DNA of 35,334 nt from Flavobacteriaceae bacterium (GTDB lineage Bacteria > Bacteroidota > Bacteroidia > Flavobacteriales > Flavobacteriaceae), in contig WUAI01000033.1 of assembly GCA_009827225.1 (NCBI GenBank), positions 1 through 35,334 on the forward strand, in the 5' to 3' direction. Shown one piece after another: positions 16,228 to 24,325 of the stretch (position 1 is its first letter; each line of letters begins with the position of its first letter). The notes under the pieces were generated by a model. The model made no database searches. It saw only the letters and a program-made list of their open reading frames with translations, and was not told where the DNA came from. Made by a program: the position numbers and the translations under genes.

Positions 16228-16960
16228 AGCAGTATTGATAGATAATGAATCCTTTGTACGTGAGGATCTTCGCGCAAAAATCGAGGATAACTTTGCGGCA
16301 GAGGTTGTGATTGTGGGAGAAGCCAACGGAGTTACATCAGGGCTTGATTTGATCCGGAAATTTGAACCCGATCTGATATTCCTGGACATTCACATGGAAG
16401 ACGGAACCGGATTTGATTTGTTGGAACAAATTCCTGAAAAGACCTTCGATGTAGTCTTTATTACCGGATTTGACCAACATGCGATCAAGGCGATTAAGGT
16501 AGGGGCTCTGGATTATATCCTCAAGCCGGTGGATGACGAAGAATTCAAACAGGCAGTTCAGAAAGCAGTCGATAATTTTGAAAAAGAACACAATCTCGAA
16601 AAATTGATCGAGATATCCACCGAATACTTCAGAGGAGCGGAAAAGAAGCGTGTTATTTTAAAGACTGCCGACACCGTTTATGCCATTTATGAAGACGATA
16701 TCATTTATTGTCGAAGTGATGGCAATTACACCACTTTCTATACCCAGCAACTTGAAAAAATTGTCGTTTCAAAACCTTTGAAACAGATCGAAGAGATTTT
16801 GACTGATAATGTTTTCATTCGTTGTCATCAATCTTATATCGTCAATAAGAAACACGTTTTGAAATATAATAAACAGGGGGTATTAATTGTACATCTCGAT
16901 TTTAAAGTTCCGGTTTCATCACGGCGAAAAGATTATGCCTTAAAAAAGATTTTCGACTAA
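16220..16960 (+). CDS. LytTR-family response regulator
   Basis: This 246-residue response regulator has a receiver domain (residues 1-120) with phospho-acceptor Asp56 in LIFLDIHMEDGTG, the conserved Thr region VFITGF, and Lys in YILKPVDD. A C-terminal LytTR DNA-binding domain spans about residues 145-245 (DIIYCRSDGNYTTFY, FIRCHQSYIVNKKHV, VPVSSRRK). I place the start at MIKAVLIDNESF, overlapping the kinase stop; a longer frame from an upstream non-ATG codon lies inside the kinase gene. It should bind direct repeats in target promoters when phosphorylated by the adjacent kinase. The lipoprotein gene 121 nt downstream is the nearest candidate target. Confidence 0.94.
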   Translation: MIKAVLIDNESFVREDLRAKIEDNFAAEVVIVGEANGVTSGLDLIRKFEPDLIFLDIHMEDGTGFDLLEQIPEKTFDVVFITGFDQHAIKAIKVGALDYILKPVDDEEFKQAVQKAVDNFEKEHNLEKLIEISTEYFRGAEKKRVILKTADTVYAIYEDDIIYCRSDGNYTTFYTQQLEKIVVSKPLKQIEEILTDNVFIRCHQSYIVNKKHVLKYNKQGVLIVHLDFKVPVSSRRKDYALKKIFD

Positions 16961-16965
16961 AACGG

Positions 16966-17035
16966 ATTTGAAAAAAATATCGACGAATTTGAATCACAAG
17001 CCTACATATATATAATGACACAATGATATTTGAAT
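16966..17035 (+). promoter_or_regulatory. Three phased ATTTGAA direct repeats upstream of the lipoprotein gene
   Basis: ATTTGAA occurs at 16966-16972, 16987-16993 and 17028-17034, with starts 21 and 41 nt apart (about two and four helical turns). The first two sit in a longer shared context, ACGGATTTGAA and ACGAATTTGAA. The spacing fits a multimeric activator on one DNA face. LytTR regulators bind direct repeats, but those are usually closer together, so assignment to the neighbouring regulator is a hypothesis. Confidence 0.4.
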
Positions 17036-17081
17036 TAGTTAAAGTACTATTGTATCAGTATAATCAATAAAAAATAAGACT

Positions 17082-17873
17082 ATGAAACACTACAAGATTA
17101 TTCTATTAGCTGTTCTTTCGCTGTTGGCATTTTCATGCTCCGTGGAAGAACCCATCACACCCACAGAGGAACTAAACCTCTCGGTGCAAAATGACACTGA
17201 ACTTTCGAACTCTAAAAGTCAGGGAACAGACGCAGCGGTATTTGAAAATTATTTAGAATGGGCCGGGTACCTTTCATTAAGACTTGCTGCCGAGAATCCC
17301 GGACATTACAACCAGATATCAAATGCAATCCAGCTTGATGGAACCATTCAATTATATCAGTTGTTATCGGAAAGCGGCGAAACTACTTTCCAGGCTGCCT
17401 TTGAAGATTTAATGGTCGACATCCTAACCAATGATCTTCCGGACCCTGATACCGACGGTGCAAAACCACCACCACCAAATGGTGATCCACCATTCGGGCC
17501 ACCTACTGAGGAAGAAGCACAACAAATTGTGGATGATATGATCGATTATTTAGTGGTAGACAATTGCGTGGAATTCTATTTTCCGAACGGATTCGGTCCA
17601 TGGAATGGATTTACGACCATGACCTCGGTGGCGCATCCTATGAATACTGATAATTATAATGACGGTATCCGAAGGCATTATTTCCCAATCTACAACGCTC
17701 TGTACCCTAATGGTACAAATACTGATATCGTAACGGTGAATCAAGCGTACGTAAATGTATCGACCAATTTCAGCATTCTTATTGCAAGACCTGTAAAAGC
17801 GAGCACTCCCTTTGATCCAATGTGTCAGTATAATGAATACTCAGGGATTAATTTCCAGAACTGGCCACAATAG
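17082..17873 (+). CDS. Uncharacterised secreted lipoprotein
   Basis: I do not recognise a family for this 263-residue protein. It has a signal peptide with lipobox LLAFSC (Cys19), an acidic/Thr-rich tether, a helical segment (about residues 50-120, FENYLEWAGYLSLRLAAENP) and a proline-rich hinge (PPPPNGDPPFGPP, about 129-141). A C-terminal part contains two Cys (in DNCVEFYFPNGFGPWNG and DPMCQYNEY) that could form a disulfide, plus many aromatic and Asn/Gly residues. The layout suggests a surface or periplasmic lipoprotein. It follows the kinase/regulator pair and has its own upstream repeats and a downstream terminator, so it is probably a single-gene unit and possibly a regulator target. Confidence 0.75.
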   Translation: MKHYKIILLAVLSLLAFSCSVEEPITPTEELNLSVQNDTELSNSKSQGTDAAVFENYLEWAGYLSLRLAAENPGHYNQISNAIQLDGTIQLYQLLSESGETTFQAAFEDLMVDILTNDLPDPDTDGAKPPPPNGDPPFGPPTEEEAQQIVDDMIDYLVVDNCVEFYFPNGFGPWNGFTTMTSVAHPMNTDNYNDGIRRHYFPIYNALYPNGTNTDIVTVNQAYVNVSTNFSILIARPVKASTPFDPMCQYNEYSGINFQNWPQ

Positions 17874-17896
17874 ATTAGGACTCATAAATCAAGAAT

Positions 17897-17923
17897 AAAC
17901 CGCCCAATTTCAGGGCGGTTTTT
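17897..17923 (+). terminator. Rho-independent terminator after the lipoprotein gene
   Basis: AAACCGCCC pairs with GGGCGGTTT around a 7-nt loop (aatttca), followed by a short T-run. It is a strong, GC-rich stem 24 nt after the stop. Confidence 0.85.
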
Positions 17924-17929
17924 CATTAG

Positions 17930-18150
17930 GTGTGTACGAATATTAATTGCACTGTTGCGTTCCTTAGTCTGCTATTGAATTCAAAAATATTTTGGGTAAG
18001 ATTTGTAAGTATGTTGAACTCTAGTTTGACAAAATCAGTTTAGAAAATTGAAGAATTCACCGGAGTACCTAAAGCGGCTGAATGTTTGGGGAAACACTTT
18101 CAGTCCGGTGCTCCTGGTGGTTCTCAATTATTTCTTCAGTTAGATATTGA
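17930..18150. other. Non-coding gap between the terminator and the permease stop
   Basis: About 220 nt with no convincing gene. A short open frame crosses it into the permease antisense but has no recognisable product. A stretch around 18055-18125 is richer in G+C than its surroundings and may be a decayed gene end, but I cannot identify it. Confidence 0.3.
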
Positions 18151-19254
18151 TCAATTTTTCACATCCAGCACATCCCGTAACGCATTGCCCATCAACATAA
18201 AAGCCGTGACTAAACTCATGATGGCAATTCCGGGAATCACTGCCAAATATGGCTTGCCCAATATGATATAGGCATAGTGATCTTTGATGATACCACCCCA
18301 GCTAGGCATGGGTGGTTGAGCTCCAATCCCCAGGAAACTGAGTCCGCTTTCGATCAATATGGCGCCGGCAAAATTAGCCGCCGAAATGATGATCACCGGG
18401 GCAAGGCTATTTGGTAATATATGTTTGGTGATGATCCGCCAATTATTATATCCCAACGCCTTGGCTGCTGTCACATATTGCATTTCCTTAACGCTCATAA
18501 CCTGCCCTCGTACCACACGTGCCACTTCAACCCACATCGTTAAACCCACCGCAATGAACACCTGCCAGAAGCCTTTTCCCAGTGCTAGAGTAATCGCAAT
18601 GACGAGTAATAGGGTTGGAATGGACCAGGTGACATTGATGAGCCACATGATTGCCGCATCCACCTTTCCTCCATAAAAGCCCGCAATCGCACCCAGGGTA
18701 ATACCAATGATCAATGAAATAAAGACCGCCACAAAACCTATGGCAAGAGAAATTCGTATCCCAATAAGCATTCTGCTTAGAAGGTCACGTCCGTATTTGT
18801 CGGTTCCAAGGATGAATTTTTTTTCTGAAATGAATCTTGATTCCAGTTCCGATACCGATGCCACACCTGGAAATAATGATAATTCGTATTCTTTGGATAA
18901 CCCTTGGCTCCCATCAGGAGTATATTCCATGATTAGAACACCGTTCTCTGTAGGTTCATATGCTGAAATAGGAATTTCGGTGGAAGTGTTTTTACTTCCG
19001 AAGAAAAACTCGGAAACTCCACTTTGACGCTTCTCCTCTGAAGGGATTGTTAGCATTTGGACCGTAAACCCCGGTGGTTTGGAATGAACAGACAAATGCA
19101 TCTGATTCGCATTTCTTGAATTATCCGGGGCCAGAGCGTAGGCGAATATCGCTACCAGAGTGCACAGTATCAGAAAAGTAAAACTAAAAACGCCCCAAAA
19201 GTTCCTCTTGAACTTTTGGAGCGCTATTTTACTTAATGAGGACGATGCTTTCAC
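18151..19254 (-). CDS. OppC/DppC-type ABC transporter permease
   Basis: This 367-residue inner-membrane permease of the dipeptide/oligopeptide/nickel (BPD) family has an N-terminal helix (about residues 20-40) and then about 100 residues of periplasmic segment (40-145). The permease core has HILGTDKYGRDLLSRMLIG-like features (FILGTDKYGRDLLSR) and about five helices. The EAA-type cytoplasmic loop (VTAAKALGYNNWRIITKHILPN) contacts the ATPase. It is longer than usual OppC because of the periplasmic insert. No OppB, binding protein or ATPase is adjacent, so its partners are elsewhere. It starts 18 nt after the C-terminal protease gene and is probably co-transcribed with it. The substrate is likely peptides but is not shown. 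Confidence 0.88.
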   Translation of the reverse strand: MKASSSLSKIALQKFKRNFWGVFSFTFLILCTLVAIFAYALAPDNSRNANQMHLSVHSKPPGFTVQMLTIPSEEKRQSGVSEFFFGSKNTSTEIPISAYEPTENGVLIMEYTPDGSQGLSKEYELSLFPGVASVSELESRFISEKKFILGTDKYGRDLLSRMLIGIRISLAIGFVAVFISLIIGITLGAIAGFYGGKVDAAIMWLINVTWSIPTLLLVIAITLALGKGFWQVFIAVGLTMWVEVARVVRGQVMSVKEMQYVTAAKALGYNNWRIITKHILPNSLAPVIIISAANFAGAILIESGLSFLGIGAQPPMPSWGGIIKDHYAYIILGKPYLAVIPGIAIMSLVTAFMLMGNALRDVLDVKN

Positions 19255-19272
19255 ATCGTAAATGTAGCTAAT

Positions 19273-21414
19273 TTAATTTTTTATCTCGGCTACTTTTCCT
19301 CTTCGAATATTGCTCATTTTAAGATCCTGCAGCACGTTAACAGCCTCTTCTATATAAATGTCACCAGCAAGATTTTTATGCCATCTTTTTCTCTTTTCCC
19401 TTAAAGTCGTGTCCTGTTTCATCATGGCCACTTCATAAGGTAAAGAACGATAGCTCATCTGGTTGTCATAATCCTCTATCGAATCAAATCTCTTGGATTC
19501 TTCTTTACGTCTTTCTACATCAGCAGTGTACTTGTCAAAGTTGAGAGTCACCTCATCCTCATCGCGAGTCTGCTTGATCCAGCGAGCGTTCTCTTCTATC
19601 AACTGCAATTGCCCGCTTTTGGCCATTCGCTCTTTGCTTCTTTTGATGGTGCCTTCGTAGTCGATGTAACCATCCCAGGCGTCATATTTTGCCGGAGAGA
19701 TTTTGTCGTATGGTAACGGATTGTCATAATCTCTTTCACCTATATCAATGTAGCTGTATCGGTCCGGCATAACGACATCACTCTTCACTCCTTCCAACTG
19801 CGTGGAACCTCCGTTTACCCGGTAAAACTTCTGAGTGGTGAGCTTCAAGGCTCCCATATCTCCCATGTCGTTTTTACGCAACCATTGGTTCAGATCGATC
19901 ATATTCTGAACAGTTCCCTTTCCGTAGGACTGCTCACTTCCAATAATGATCGCTCTTTTGTAATCCTGCATGGCTGCTGCCAATATCTCAGAAGCTGAAG
20001 CCGAGAGTTCGTTCACAAGGATAACCAACGGGCCATCCCACACCACACTCTTGTCTTCATCTTTCAATACTTCCTTTCTTGATCCTCCGGAAGCTACCTG
20101 AACCACAGGCCCTTCTTTGATGAACAATCCGGCAATATCCACGGCAGTCCTTAACGAACCACCACCATTATCGCGAAGGTCTAATACGAGGCCTTCCATC
20201 CCCTCTTTTTTGAGGTTTTCAATTTCTTTCTTTACATCGCTGGCGGCATTGCGTTCCCCATAATCTTTCATATCAAAATAAAAGGCTGGCAAGTTCACCA
20301 ATCCGTATTTCTTTTCTTCCTGTTCGATGATCGTAGATTTCGCATAGGTCTCTTCCAATTCTACAACATCTCGGGTAATAGTTTCTTCTTCCGTTGTACC
20401 ATCAACGCGCTTTACGGTAAGAGTCACCTTGGTCCCTTTGGGGCCTTTGATCAATTTTACCGCATCATCTACTCGCATACCCACCAGACTTACAGCTTCC
20501 TGCTCGTCTTCCTGCTTTACCTTCATGATCAAGTCCCCAACTTCGAGGTGCTCTCCTCTCCACACGGGTCCGCCACTGATCACTTCCACCACCTTGATGT
20601 AATCATTCTTCTTTTGCAGTCTTGCACCAATTCCTTCAAGCTTTCCGCTCATTCTTAAGTCGAACCGGTCTCTATCGGGAGGAGCGAAGTAATTGGTATG
20701 AGGATCAAACTCCTCCACAACTGCATTTAGGAAAACGGCAAAGTAGTCTTTACGCTCCAGGTCTTCTCTAAACTCGTAAAAATCGTCCAAACTGGTCATA
20801 GAACTTTCACGTGCCTTTTTCTCAAGATCACTTTTAGCCGCGGCTACGTAGCCTTCTTCATTCTCTACTTTGGTTTTATCTTCTTCAACGAGATCATAAT
20901 AATTGGAAATCGTTGTAAATTTTAGTTGAAGTCTCCAGCGTTCCTTCAGCTCCTTCTTAGTGTTGGCATAGGGTGTTTTTTCATAATCTACTTCTATGCT
21001 TTCATCCTTGTTAAAGTCGAATGGTTTCTCGAGAATATCCTGATAATACTTCTTGGCTTCATTCATGCGCTCCATATATCGGGTATGTACCAGGTTGAAG
21101 AAAGTTAGGTCCTTATTACGAATCTGGTCGTCTATTTCAGTTTCATAAACACTGAAATCTTCAAGATCGGAAGCGAGGAAATATCGCTTCAGTGGATCTA
21201 CCGCTTCGATAAAATCTTTATACACTCCTGCGGAAAAAGCATTGTCCATTTCCTTCGGATCATAATGACCCTTATCCAACACATAAGTGATGAGATCTAT
21301 TAGGAGCTTATCTTTATCCGGGTCGTCAAATTCTTTGGTTGTAAAACTGCAAGAGGCAGCCGCCACAAAAACTGAAAGTAACAGTACTTTAAAGTTTTTT
21401 CTCATTAATCGCAT
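19273..21414 (-). CDS. C-terminal processing (tail-specific) protease, S41 family
   Basis: This 713-residue periplasmic serine protease is similar in layout to Prc/Tsp. It has a signal peptide with lipobox-like AAASC, a long N-terminal helical domain (about residues 30-230), and a PDZ domain (about 245-330, KVVEVISGGPVWRGEHLEVGDLIMKV). The S41 catalytic domain has LVLDLRDNGGGSL, LVNELSASASEILAAA with the nucleophile Ser near residue 473, and SYGKGTVQ with the general-base Lys near 498. A Prc-type C-terminal domain (DUF3340-like) follows to the end. Prc trims or degrades periplasmic and lipoprotein substrates, including peptidoglycan hydrolases. The gene is divergent from surE and followed closely by the OppC-like permease. 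Confidence 0.94.
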   Translation of the reverse strand: MRLMRKNFKVLLLSVFVAAASCSFTTKEFDDPDKDKLLIDLITYVLDKGHYDPKEMDNAFSAGVYKDFIEAVDPLKRYFLASDLEDFSVYETEIDDQIRNKDLTFFNLVHTRYMERMNEAKKYYQDILEKPFDFNKDESIEVDYEKTPYANTKKELKERWRLQLKFTTISNYYDLVEEDKTKVENEEGYVAAAKSDLEKKARESSMTSLDDFYEFREDLERKDYFAVFLNAVVEEFDPHTNYFAPPDRDRFDLRMSGKLEGIGARLQKKNDYIKVVEVISGGPVWRGEHLEVGDLIMKVKQEDEQEAVSLVGMRVDDAVKLIKGPKGTKVTLTVKRVDGTTEEETITRDVVELEETYAKSTIIEQEEKKYGLVNLPAFYFDMKDYGERNAASDVKKEIENLKKEGMEGLVLDLRDNGGGSLRTAVDIAGLFIKEGPVVQVASGGSRKEVLKDEDKSVVWDGPLVILVNELSASASEILAAAMQDYKRAIIIGSEQSYGKGTVQNMIDLNQWLRKNDMGDMGALKLTTQKFYRVNGGSTQLEGVKSDVVMPDRYSYIDIGERDYDNPLPYDKISPAKYDAWDGYIDYEGTIKRSKERMAKSGQLQLIEENARWIKQTRDEDEVTLNFDKYTADVERRKEESKRFDSIEDYDNQMSYRSLPYEVAMMKQDTTLREKRKRWHKNLAGDIYIEEAVNVLQDLKMSNIRRGKVAEIKN

Positions 21415-21523
21415 ATCGTCATTTTTTAGGAACTTCTAAATTATATAAAAAACCGTGCCAATTAGATGTAATGATACTAATTTTTTGTTAAACCACATAA
21501 TGCCTAAAACGTTGATAAATGCG

Positions 21524-21531
21524 TATTTTTG
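21524..21531 (+). promoter_or_regulatory. -7 promoter element (TATTTTTG) for surE-lpxB
   Basis: TATTTTTG matches TAnnTTTG exactly and ends 20 nt before the surE ATG at 21552. It also argues against an earlier in-frame ATG at 21519, which lies upstream of the element. Confidence 0.55.
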
Positions 21532-21551
21532 CGCTATCTAGAAGAGCACTT

Positions 21552-22328
21552 ATGTCAAACGAAAAACCCTTAATTCTAATCACTAATGACGACGGGATCA
21601 CAGCCCCGGGAATCCGTACCCTGATCGAGGTCATGAAAGAACTCGGCGATGTGTGTGTCGTGGCTCCAGACTCGCCGCAAAGTGGAATGGGACACGCAAT
21701 TACCATCAACGACACCTTGTATTGCGATAAGGTAGTAGTCGATAAAGACGACGATCAAGACGAGTACAGTTGCAGTGGCACACCGGTAGACTGTGTGAAG
21801 CTGGCCGTTAATGAAATTCTTAAGCGAAAACCCGATCTCTGTGTAAGCGGCATCAATCATGGTAGTAACTCATCGATCAATGTGATCTATAGTGGAACCA
21901 TGAGTGCCGCGGTAGAAGCGGGAACCCTGGGAATACCTTCCATAGGTTTTTCTTTGTTGGACTATTCCCTGGAGGCCAATTTCGATCCGGTTCGGAAATA
22001 TGTAAAGACCCTGGCGGAAGAATGCCTTAAAAACGGACTGCCGGAAGGCACCGTCCTGAACGTGAATTTCCCCAAACTTCAAGAACATGAAATCAAAGGG
22101 ATCAAAGTATGCCGACAGGCGAATGCTCACTGGATCGAAAAATTCGATAAACGGGTGAATCCATTGGGGCGAGAATATTACTGGCTTACGGGTGAATTCA
22201 TCAATGAAGATCGTGGAGAAGACACCGATGAGTGGGCATTGCACAATGGTTATGTTTCGGTGGTACCGGTGCAATTTGATCTTACCGCTCATCACGCTAT
22301 CAAGGACATCAATAATTGGGATATATGA
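21552..22328 (+). CDS. surE: 5'/3'-nucleotidase SurE
   Basis: This 258-residue survival protein is a metal-dependent nucleoside monophosphate phosphatase of the cytoplasm. The metal site is in ILITNDDGITAPGI, with SPQSGMGHAIT and CSGTPVDCVKLA following. The GxNxGxN-like loop reads VSGINHGSNSSINVIYSGTMSAAVEA. I start it at MSNEKPLILITNDDG, because the longer frame would begin upstream of the promoter element. Its stop overlaps the start of a small membrane protein (ATGA), which in turn overlaps lpxB. Confidence 0.96.
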   Translation: MSNEKPLILITNDDGITAPGIRTLIEVMKELGDVCVVAPDSPQSGMGHAITINDTLYCDKVVVDKDDDQDEYSCSGTPVDCVKLAVNEILKRKPDLCVSGINHGSNSSINVIYSGTMSAAVEAGTLGIPSIGFSLLDYSLEANFDPVRKYVKTLAEECLKNGLPEGTVLNVNFPKLQEHEIKGIKVCRQANAHWIEKFDKRVNPLGREYYWLTGEFINEDRGEDTDEWALHNGYVSVVPVQFDLTAHHAIKDINNWDI

Positions 22329-22612
22329 AGAAGGAAATTCTCATTGGTTTTATCGTTGGAGTCATATCGAATGTGCTGGGGGTAATTCTTTGTACCTTTA
22401 TCATTGCTCAGATTAAGGATAGCGACTTTATGACTACCTTCAACCGGTATTATTATTCAAGTAATTTCTGGATGCTGATAACCCTGGGAGCACTTCCTAA
22501 TTTGGCGGCTTTCTTCGGCTTTTTACGAATCAACCGGGATTATCGGGCTCGAGGAGTTTTACTGGCAACTTTTGGTGCAGCGATCACAGCTTATTTAATC
22601 TACTTTTTCTAA
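22325..22612 (+). CDS. Small three-helix membrane protein between surE and lpxB
   Basis: This 95-residue protein has three predicted membrane helices: about residues 5-28, 48-66 and 76-94. A short basic loop separates the last two (RINRDYRARG). It carries no catalytic motif I recognise. The start at MKKEILIGF overlaps the surE stop by 4 nt (ATGA), and the stop shares one base with the lpxB start (TAATG), so the three genes are translationally coupled. The coupling suggests a housekeeping or envelope-related role alongside lipid A synthesis, but no function is established. Confidence 0.85.
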   Translation: MKKEILIGFIVGVISNVLGVILCTFIIAQIKDSDFMTTFNRYYYSSNFWMLITLGALPNLAAFFGFLRINRDYRARGVLLATFGAAITAYLIYFF

Positions 22613-23727
22613 TGAAATATTACCTGATCAGTGGCGAGGCCTCCGGAGACTTACATGGAGCCAATTTGATGGCAGCCCTGAAAAGCGAAGATGCTTCGGC
22701 AGAATTCCGCTTTTGGGGAGGAGATCTGATGGCTGCTGAAGGCGGTACCTTAGTAAAGCATTATAAAGAACTGGCGTTCATGGGTTTCGTCGAGGTATTA
22801 TTTAACCTGCGAACCATTCTTAAAAACATAGCTCTTTGCAAGGACGATATCCTGGAGTTCAAACCTGATGTCATCATATTCATCGATTACCCAGGATTTA
22901 ATCTTCGAATCGCTAAATGGGCTAAACAACAGGGTTTTTCCACACATTACTACATATCTCCACAGATATGGGCGTGGAAAGAAGGCAGGATCAAGGCCAT
23001 TAAAAGAGATGTGGATGCGGTGTACGTCATTCTGCCTTTCGAGAAAGAATTCTACGAAAAGAAACACAATTTCCCCGTGCACTTCGTAGGCCATCCCTTG
23101 ATCGACGCTATTTCCAAAAGAGAACAAGTGGATCCGGAGCATTTCAGAAATAAACATCATCTGGATGATCGCCCCATCATTGCTTTATTGCCCGGAAGCA
23201 GAAAACAGGAAGTTTCCAAAATGCTGAATGTGATGCTTTCCGTTACCCAAGATTTTTCGGATCATCAGTTTGTTATCGCAGGAGCTCCTAGTCTCGATCT
23301 GGAATTCTATCAGCAATTCACGGACAATAGCAATGTGCGACTCATTCAGAATAAAACCTATGATTTGCTTAGCCTTTCTTCGGCGGCATTGGTGACTTCC
23401 GGAACGGCCACCCTGGAAACCGCGCTATACAAGGTTCCGCAGGTGGTTTGCTATAAGGGAAACAGGATCTCTTACGAAATTGCAAAACGAGTCATTAATC
23501 TGAAATACATTTCCCTGGTAAATCTGATTCTGGACAAACCCGCCGTAACTGAATTGATCCAAACCGAATTCAATACAAAGCGATTAAAAGAAGAGCTCAA
23601 AAAGATTTTAGACGACTACTACAGGGCTGTTTTGTTCCTTGATTATTATGACCTGGAAAACAATCTGGGCGGGAAAGGAGCCAGTAAAAAAACAGCCAAA
23701 CTTATCATAGAATCTATTCGGAAGTAG
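22612..23727 (+). CDS. lpxB: Lipid-A-disaccharide synthase
   Basis: LpxB joins UDP-2,3-diacylglucosamine and lipid X into the lipid A disaccharide at the inner membrane surface. The 371-residue GT19 enzyme has the N-terminal GEASGDLHGANLM, then FRFWGGDLMAAEGG, IDYPGFNLRIAKWAK, YYISPQIWAWKEGR and LPFEKEFY. The C-terminal half has LLPGSRKQEVSKM and LVTSGTATLETAL with VPQVVCYKG. Length and motif order are normal. This implies that the organism makes lipid A. The start overlaps the preceding small membrane protein stop by one base. Confidence 0.97.
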   Translation: MKYYLISGEASGDLHGANLMAALKSEDASAEFRFWGGDLMAAEGGTLVKHYKELAFMGFVEVLFNLRTILKNIALCKDDILEFKPDVIIFIDYPGFNLRIAKWAKQQGFSTHYYISPQIWAWKEGRIKAIKRDVDAVYVILPFEKEFYEKKHNFPVHFVGHPLIDAISKREQVDPEHFRNKHHLDDRPIIALLPGSRKQEVSKMLNVMLSVTQDFSDHQFVIAGAPSLDLEFYQQFTDNSNVRLIQNKTYDLLSLSSAALVTSGTATLETALYKVPQVVCYKGNRISYEIAKRVINLKYISLVNLILDKPAVTELIQTEFNTKRLKEELKKILDDYYRAVLFLDYYDLENNLGGKGASKKTAKLIIESIRK

Positions 23728-23777
23728 GAATTTCATCACTTTTTTATAAATTTATCAGAACCAAATCTGCTTTTTTT

Positions 23778-24275
23778 ATGAAAAAAGTACTGCTGCTTGC
23801 TTTCTTAACCTTGCTTTTAACCTCTTGCGGCTCCTCAAGAAAAACTACCGAAACCATAGTGATCGGTTCTCCAAAAGCGACGGTAGCCACAAAGAAAATT
23901 TCCAAAATTGTAAATCATGCTCGTTCCTTTGAAGGCACGCGATACAAATTTGGAGGCACCTCCAAAAAGGGGATGGATTGCTCCGGACTCGTTTACATTT
24001 CATTTAAAGAAGAACAAATTGCATTACCCCGGGTATCCAGAGAAATGGCCACCAAAGGAGTTCGTATCAAATTGAGTGAAACCGAGAAAGGAGATCTTTT
24101 ATTCTTTCAAACCAATAAAAACAGACGAGTTATTAATCACGTCGGGCTGGTAGTTGAAAACAAAAGAAGTGGTATTCGATTTATCCATGCCACATCCTCC
24201 AAAGGGGTGATCGTTTCCTCACTCGACGAAAAGTACTGGAAGAATGCGTTTGTAGAAGTTCGACGTATTATTTAA
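23778..24275 (+). CDS. NlpC/P60 (C40) peptidoglycan endopeptidase lipoprotein
   Basis: This 165-residue lipoprotein has a lipobox at Cys17 (LLLTSC), a short linker and a C40 papain-like domain. The catalytic Cys68 is in GMDCSGLVYISF. His121 is in INHVGLVVE, and the third polar position is His137 in FIHATSS. Enzymes of this type cleave within peptidoglycan stem peptides (D-iGlu-Lys/DAP bonds) in the periplasm, during growth or recycling. It lies 50 nt after lpxB and 50 nt before comEC on the same strand. Confidence 0.93.
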   Translation: MKKVLLLAFLTLLLTSCGSSRKTTETIVIGSPKATVATKKISKIVNHARSFEGTRYKFGGTSKKGMDCSGLVYISFKEEQIALPRVSREMATKGVRIKLSETEKGDLLFFQTNKNRRVINHVGLVVENKRSGIRFIHATSSKGVIVSSLDEKYWKNAFVEVRRII

Positions 24276-24291
24276 CTTTCAACGATCCTGC

Positions 24292-24325
24292 CTCCCCGTA
24301 TAGTCATTAATGAGACATACGGGAG
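24292..24325 (+). promoter_or_regulatory. Hairpin abutting the comEC start codon
   Basis: CCCGTAT (24295-24301) and GTC (24303-24305) pair with GAC (24314-24316) and ATACGGG (24317-24323): 10 bp with one bulged A and an 8-nt loop. The 3' arm contains GGGAG, the only Shine-Dalgarno-like sequence near the ATG at 24326, so folding would hide it. There is no T-run, so it is not a standard terminator of the upstream gene. Confidence 0.45.
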
